From HOT-345 sp963531535 (GTDB lineage: Bacteria; Patescibacteriota; Gracilibacteria; Absconditabacterales; Absconditicoccaceae): a stretch of 33,770 nt of DNA. The stretch is from positions 1-33,770 of the forward strand of contig CAUSGX010000010.1 in assembly GCA_963531535.1 (NCBI GenBank), written 5' to 3'. The translations under genes were made by a program, and so were the position numbers. Position 1 is the first letter of the stretch, and each line of letters starts with the position of its first letter. The notes beneath the pieces are model-generated. The model saw only the letters and a program-made list of their open reading frames with translations, was not told the DNA's origin and made no database searches. Below are positions 29,060 through 33,770 of this stretch, piece after piece.

Positions 29060-30295
29060 TTACATATTCCACTTCCCATGTTCAAAAAACCTAACTTCTT
29101 CTTCATTCTCTCTGATTCCAGTAATGCTCAGCTTCTCATTCCCAACCATAAAATCTACATGAATCAAGCTCTCATTCATCCCAGCTTGATCTCTTTGCTC
29201 TGCGTTCATAGCTTCTCCATTTGCAATCGTGTCAGGATATGAACTCCCCAAAGCAAAGTGGCAACTCGCATTTTCATCAAAGAGGGTATTAGAATAGATC
29301 AATTTTGATTCATATATAGGAGAATTAATAGGTACAATCGCTACTTCTCAAAGTCTCTTAGCTCACTCATCAGTCTCTAAAAGGGCTTTCAAACTTTCGT
29401 ATCCTTCTTCAGCTCAAAAGTCAATAACCTTCCCTTTCTCAAATTTTAGCCAAAATTTATCAATCATCTTTCCATTATGCTCGAGAGGAAGCGTTGATGA
29501 AATGACTCCATCTACCTGATATTTATGTGGTGCAGAAAAGACCTCCTCAGTTGGTAAATTAGGACAAAAGCTGATTCCATCACGAGTAGTCGTATTTCCA
29601 GCACATATCCAGCGATGTCCTCTTGGCAATCCAACCATTAAATCAGTATTTTCTCCTTGATAATGGAGTGTTGTAAACTGTTGTGAGTTGAGATATTCGG
29701 CATATTGATTGAGGTTTTTGATGTGACTTTCCCAGGCTCAAAGCGGATCTTCTTGGTCGACCCTCACAAGGTGGAAAATCTGATTTCGGAGTTTTTGTAT
29801 ATTTTCTTTGGTATTTCCTGACTGATAAATATGATTTGCTCGACCAACAGTCGGAATTGCGGCAATTGTCCAGTTGGTCCAATTTTCAGAGATAAGCTTA
29901 CGATATTCGTGTTTGGATTTTGCTTGTGCCTGCATGAGGCGAGAAACCTTTTTGGGATCAACCTCCTTCAAGAGTTCAGGATCCTGCATGTAGAGACTAA
30001 GCTGTGCGCAGTTATTTTTAAGCTCATGGACATAGCCATCTTCTATCCACTGAGGCACAGTATCAAAAACCTCTTCAGGAGCATACTGGTATTTAATAAG
30101 GTCTAGTTCTTCATTCCCCCGCCTATAAAAAATCTCTTTTGCTCAAGCCTGATATGCTGCCTTGGCAATGAGCTTCACAAAATCAACGGCCTCCATTGGC
30201 GCTTTGATCAAAAGGTTTTGCCCCTTTTGGAGGTTAAGTCAAAATCATACAATAAGCTCAGCATATTCTTTTTGCATTTGTTCAAAAGTTTTCAT
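29060..30295 (-). CDS. M29 family aminopeptidase
   Basis: A 411-aa protein, the usual size of aminopeptidase T/AmpS/PepS. NLPTEEVFSAPHKYQVDG carries the conserved Glu and His metal ligands. ASCHFALGSSYP and SLIHVDFMVGNE supply the later His and Asp ligands. The N-terminus (LNLQKGQNLLIKAPME, FVKLIAKAAYQAGAKEI) is also typical. Five or more TGA codons are read as glycine. These cytoplasmic enzymes remove N-terminal residues from peptides and use two metal ions. It starts 24 bases after the RNase H gene. Confidence 0.93.
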
Positions 30296-30319
30296 CTCCT
30301 TTTTTATACAATATAAATA

Positions 30320-30925
30320 CTATTTTCTTCCAAAGTCAGCAGGAATTTCTCACCATTCTTCAGTCTTTCGTTTAAGGATCTTAGTCTCATAACTATTCTC
30401 TGAAAGCCACTGCTCAGCCCTTTTTATAAGCTCAAAAAGTTTCTCAGTTTCTGCCGTATGTGGAAGATTGGTCTTGCATTTCCCCTCATGTACCCAATTT
30501 ATGGCAATTTTTGAATCAGAATACAGGTTATAATCAGATTTTTTCTCTTTTAGATAGGAAAGCCCATGAACAATCCCTAAAAATTCACCGATATTATTTG
30601 TCCCATGTGGACAAGAAAAATGAAAAACCTGAACTCAACTGACTAAATCAATTCCTTGATATTCCATTATTCAGCTTGCACTCGAGCATGCCGCATCCAC
30701 AGCAATGCTTTCTTTGAGAAAAGGGAGTTCTTTTTCATTTCGCTTTTTTTCTAGCTGATAGTAGTGTTCTCGACCTTCTCAGAGAGCTTGCTCAGCCTCT
30801 ATTTTGCTAGAAAATCATTTATATTTCGCTCATTTGAATCCTTTTACCAATGTCTCAACAGTTTTCCAATCAGTAAAAACTCAGCTTTCTTTTCCTTCCC
30901 AAACCGTATATCGTTTGTTCGCCAT
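30320..30925 (-). CDS. rnhA: Ribonuclease HI with N-terminal viroplasmin-like domain
   Basis: A 201-aa protein. Residues 1-48 (KRYTVWEGKESGVFTDW, KGFSSKIEAEQAL) are the hybrid-binding viroplasmin domain. The RNase H fold follows, with acidic residues in IAVDAAC, NNIGEFLGI and LYSDSKIAI and a final Asp in EIPADFGRK. This architecture is known from Bacteroidetes and some other bacteria. It removes RNA from RNA-DNA hybrids during replication and repair. Six or so TGA codons are read as glycine. It is the promoter-proximal gene of a pair with the aminopeptidase. Confidence 0.92.
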
Positions 30926-31634
30926 ATCGCAATATTTCTCAATAAAACTTGCCTCTGACTATAGGACTTTTACCTAAAAATGCAAACAAAAAAAGAACCT
31001 GACAATATGCCAAGTCCTCATTCCCAAAAGAAATGAAAACTCTCTATCTGACCTCAAAGCCTACGAGGATTTCAGAAAAAACTCTGAAACTATCTAATGC
31101 TCTAGGCATTCCTAGAACTTATTTTTTATTAGATACCATAGTTTTAGTATATTTAGAGGAAAATAGTTATATATCAACAGGTTATTTATCAGCCAATCAA
31201 TATACAATATTGCATCCAATCATCATAAGATAGCATCCCTTCCTTTTGCAGAGGAGTATTGCTTACAATGATACTAATCCCAAGAAAAAATCAAGAACTT
31301 TTCAAGAAATACTTATAAATAAGATGAAATCTGATTTCTCATCTTATATTCTATCTAAGGTCAAAGGTAAACTCTAAACAGAACATAAAACTACAAGCAA
31401 AACCAAATTTTTGGTCGTCAAATAAAAAAATATCCTCTTGAGTTGCTTAGAAGAGTAGTTATCCTCAACTAAGTAGTAGACTATCTCCCTGATAGTAACT
31501 ACAATGATACTCAATTTCCTCTGAATAAAAGCCAAACTTCTTACTTCAAAAAGAAGATAAAAAATCTGATTTTGATCTTTTGTTGTTTTCAAAAGATAAT
31601 CTCGCAAGACAAATAAGGAAATACCTTACCTTTC
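30926..31634. other. AT-rich region with little convincing coding
   Basis: Apart from the doubtful small ORF at 31033, I see no gene. A second plus-strand frame from ATG 30980 to TAG near 31108 uses four TGA codons but is short. AAATCTGATTT occurs at 31327 and 31562. The first copy sits inside an imperfect inverted repeat (AAGATGA/TCATCTT, 31321-31344). Confidence 0.35.
31033..31233 (+). CDS. Doubtful small ORF, 66 aa
   Basis: Starts MKTLYLTSKPTRISEKTLKL, and the middle is moderately hydrophobic (FLLDTIVLVYLEE). It contains no TGA. It overlaps another short frame that does use TGA, so either could be real or both could be remnants of one frameshifted gene. No family is recognised. Confidence 0.3.
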   Translation: MKTLYLTSKPTRISEKTLKLSNALGIPRTYFLLDTIVLVYLEENSYISTGYLSANQYTILHPIIIR

Positions 31635-31778
31635 CTACAACTCTAATCCAAAAGCAAAAGATGATTTTTTCTGATAGTGAGTTTTGTGGTAAAGAACATC
31701 TCTTTTAGTTTCATCATTTCAGAGTAAAATATTTACTGCCTCATTGATGACGGTATAAGTATATCCGATTTTCCCCAT
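31635..31778 (-). CDS. Possible small protein, 47 aa
   Basis: Starts MGKIGYTYTVINEAVNILLG, with one TGA read as glycine, and ends FAFGLEL before TAG. Composition is more coding-like than in neighbouring frames. No promoter or family is clear. Confidence 0.35.
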
Positions 31779-31954
31779 TTTGCAAATTTTTGATAACTTT
31801 TTTAAGTTTTTTTATAAAAGACAGATTATTGGGAGAGAATAATGTAGTTCCTCTTTGATTTTTATGAGGAGATAATAGTAAATAAATTAGTTTATTTTTA
31901 GTATCAAAAACAAAAATCAGACTTTTTCTCCTTTTATTTTTTATCAATCAAATC

Positions 31955-31982
31955 TTGCATTTTAGCGGAACTTTACTATTAT
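31955..31982 (+). promoter_or_regulatory. Promoter of the IleRS-like fragment gene
   Basis: TTGCAT at 31955-31960 and TATTAT at 31977-31982 are 16 bases apart, about 30 bases ahead of the ATG at 32014. Confidence 0.5.
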
Positions 31983-32013
31983 ACAGAGAGTTTATCATAT
32001 TTCGTTTTTCCAA

Positions 32014-32628
32014 ATGCTCAATCAAGCTCAACTCCTCCAAAAATATGGAGATATTATCAAAGAAGAAGTAAATGTAAAAGAAATTTGACCATTTCTTAGT
32101 GATTCTCCAATTAAAAAAATATTTAAACCAATCGGATCTCAGCTTTCTGCTAAATTTGGAAAAGATACCGGACAAATTATCTCAAATGGAAAGCAGTGAA
32201 ATATTAAAGAGCTTGAGGACTGAAAAATCCTTGTCTTTTCTCCTGCTGGTGGTGAGTGGATTCTAGATTCAGATTCTTATGAAGTGAGCTATGAATGACT
32301 TGATAGTAACGATGTCGCAATTGATGGGAATATGATTGCAAAGCTTGAGCTAGAAATTACTCCAGAACTTGAGAGAGAAGGAGTTGCTAGAGAACTCTCA
32401 AGATTTCTCAATCAAATGAGAAAAGATGCTGATTTCTCAGTAGAGGAGAAGGTGCATCTAACCTATACAACAGAGAGCCAATCTCTAAGTGCGATCGTTT
32501 CTGAGTTTTCTGACTTTCTCCAAGGAGAAGCGCTTCTCGCCTCAATTTCACAAAAAGAAGAAACCTGAAGTATTACTGCTGTTTTCTCTAACAATCAAGA
32601 AGCAATCTCTCTAACTCTCAGTAGATAA
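32014..32628 (+). CDS. Free-standing homologue of the IleRS C-terminal domain, 204 aa
   Basis: The sequence follows the C-terminal end of isoleucyl-tRNA synthetase: VNVKEIGPFLSDS, then IFKPIGSQLSAKFGKDTGQI, then LELEITPELEREGVARELSR and FLNQMRKDADFSVEEKV. Five TGA codons are read as glycine. No catalytic core (HIGH, KMSKS) or editing domain lies upstream. The DNA ahead is intergenic and carries a promoter, and TAA ends the gene normally. It is either a stand-alone accessory domain or a transcribed relic of ileS. It precedes recX by 61 bases in the same direction. Confidence 0.75.
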
Positions 32629-32689
32629 TTGAGCTTTATTTGCCTCTCCTCAAAGCTGAGGATCAATTTTAATTTTCCAGGTCTGTATT

Positions 32690-33133
32690 ATGACAAAATC
32701 CTGTTATGAATATGCAATGGATATCCTTGCTAGATATCCAAAAACTGAAAAAGAGCTCAGAATCAAAATGTATCAACATGGTTATGATTCAGAAATGGTT
32801 CAAAAGACACTTCAAAAGCTGAAAACTGAAAATTTCTTGAATGATGAACTTTTTGCAGAAAGCTATCTCCATAGTGAGGTTGTTAAAAAGGGGAAGCCCT
32901 TGCTTCTTGTGATGCAAAAGCTTGAGCTCAAAGGTATTGAGAACTCTCTTCTCCAAAAACTTGCAAAAGAGCACTCTGAAGATATTGCTGAAGGAATTCA
33001 TCAAAGAATCGCAAAGGAAATCCAACTTTACAAAAAAAAGTGAGTTGACGGCTTTGAAATTATTCAAAAGCTGATGAGAAAAGGGTATCGTCTCGCCGAT
33101 ATAAAGTCAGTCATTAAGCCTCAAGATGACTAA
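32690..33133 (+). CDS. recX: RecX family regulatory protein
   Basis: A 147-aa protein of tandem three-helix units typical of RecX: YAMDILARYPKTEKELRIKM, then KLKTENFLNDELFAESYL, then VMQKLELKGIENSLLQKL, and last IIQKLMRKGYRLADIKSVI. One TGA is read as glycine (KKKGVDG); without it the last repeat would be lost. RecX binds RecA filaments and limits recombination. recA is not in this window. A terminator follows. Confidence 0.9.
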
Positions 33134-33145
33134 AAAAATAAAAAG

Positions 33146-33173
33146 CTGATTCCAGTGCAGGAGTCAGTTTTTT
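33146..33173 (+). terminator. Terminator after recX
   Basis: CTGATTCC at 33146-33153 pairs with GGAGTCAG at 33160-33167 (one wobble), followed by six Ts. Confidence 0.82.
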
Positions 33174-33200
33174 CTTTTTATTCCAAAATTTTCCTCTAGC

Positions 33201-33229
33201 AAAAAAGTCCTCGTTATATGGAGGACTTT
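33201..33229 (-). terminator. Terminator of the 131-aa gene
   Basis: AAAGTCCTC at 33204-33212 and GAGGACTTT at 33221-33229 form a perfect 9-bp stem. On the minus strand a T run follows. It overlaps the end of the gene. Confidence 0.82.
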
Positions 33230-33609
33230 AAAGTTAAAAAAGTAGTAATCATTGAGAGATTAGCTAAAATCCCTCATCATGCTATAAGAGCTTTTTGTGT
33301 TGGATATAAACTACTCATATCTATACAACTAAACAACTCTTTTGGAAGTCGGCTAGGGACTTTGAACTTTTTCATCAGCTCTTCAAGCTTTATGATATTG
33401 TCCTTTGTCACTGGATTTTGCGTTTGTCTTACCTCTCTATTCTGAATACGATTGATAAGAAACACAACTTCACTCTCAAGATACTCACGAGGATTCTCGC
33501 AGCTCTCTTTTAGCAGATTATCTACATTCTCAATAATATGAACTAGGACTTGACCTAGATCAAAACCTTTAGGTCGAGGCTTCTCAGCCTGTTTTGATTT
33601 TTCTTTCAT
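33214..33609 (-). CDS. Hypothetical protein, 131 aa
   Basis: The N-terminus is basic (MKEKSKQAEKPRPKG). A helical middle includes LGQVLVHIIENVDNLLKE and NIIKLEELMKKF. Two adjacent TGA codons are read as glycine, extending the protein through AGGGILANLSMITTFL, a mildly hydrophobic tail. On the minus strand, TTGATA (33670-33675) and TATAGT (33648-33653) are a promoter with 16-base spacing. No family is recognised. Confidence 0.6.
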
Positions 33610-33680
33610 GTTATTAATGAATTTTTTATTTTTATTTAACACCAAGGACTATACTATTTTGCTAGATAATATCAAGAGAA

Positions 33681-33711
33681 AAATAAAAAAGAGAAAATAG
33701 ATTTTCTCTTT
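33681..33711 (-). terminator. Terminator for a minus-strand gene entering from the right edge
   Basis: AAAGAGAAAAT at 33688-33698 and ATTTTCTCTTT at 33701-33711 form a perfect 11-bp stem with a T-rich tail on the minus strand. The gene it serves lies mostly outside the window. One frame ends at TAA 33744-33746, with only a few codons visible. Confidence 0.7.
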
Positions 33712-33770
33712 TATCTTAGAGTGCAGAGGATCCGAAAAAGATCTTACTCCAGTCAATTTTTCACTATGGA

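Noticed and set aside
31741..31947. 68-aa minus-strand ORF MIKNKRRKSLIF...
   Set aside because: Lys/Asn/Leu-rich low-complexity translation of AT-rich DNA, in conflict with the better 47-aa frame.
1..33770. UGA as tryptophan (code 4)
   Set aside because: Conserved motifs need glycine at TGA positions, and TGG is used for tryptophan throughout.

Overview
The window comes from a bacterium that reads UGA as glycine (genetic code 25), which points to the Candidate Phyla Radiation, lineage Absconditabacteria (SR1) or Gracilibacteria. The evidence is direct. Conserved genes on both strands stay open only if in-frame TGA is read through, and TGA falls on invariant glycines: the GGDEAG motif of release factor 1, the Cys-Gly-Ile-Cys-His motif and the GxGGxG Rossmann loop of a zinc alcohol dehydrogenase, the FDCSG motif of an NlpC/P60 peptidase, and the CYGGD motif of LepA. 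All CDS coordinates below use TAA and TAG as the only stops.

Layout. 1-1793: a strong promoter, a long leader and an SLH-domain surface protein. 1903-6950: an AT-rich accessory stretch with a small gene, a broken ORF with a TnpB-like RuvC motif, a membrane protein, a 783-aa TPR protein with a HEPN-like C-terminus, and a tight minus-strand cluster of five small ORFs. 6955-7190: an unusually GC-rich, highly structured block. 7299-7370: tRNA-Arg. 7522-10316: a small AMMECR1-like protein, an N-terminally truncated LepA, and an XRE regulator with its membrane partner. 10538-14580: a plus-strand run of secG, a family-5 solute-binding protein, a site-2 protease and a DUF488 protein. 14962-19831: alcohol dehydrogenase, S51 peptidase (minus), a membrane protein, prfA and a U32 family protein. 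20093-21112: a surface protein from a near-consensus promoter. 21210-30925: mostly minus strand, with a large lipoprotein, a three-gene wall-hydrolase operon, a padR-pspC operon, an M29 aminopeptidase and RNase HI. 32014-33609: a free-standing IleRS C-terminal domain, recX and one unknown gene.

How it fits together. Most recognisable genes concern the envelope (SLH protein, SecG, solute-binding protein, lipoprotein, NlpC/P60, PspC, site-2 protease) or translation (RF1, LepA, U32, tRNA). Release factor 1 carries the PxT codon-recognition motif, so it reads UAA and UAG, as expected where UGA is sense. Most transcription units end in clear intrinsic terminators.

The most unusual signal is a short word, AAATCTGA or its complement TCAGATTT. 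By hand I find about 36 copies over both strands, where base composition predicts two or three. Many extend to AAATCTGATTT, and several form the two arms of terminators. This is how DNA-uptake or other genome-wide signature sequences behave.
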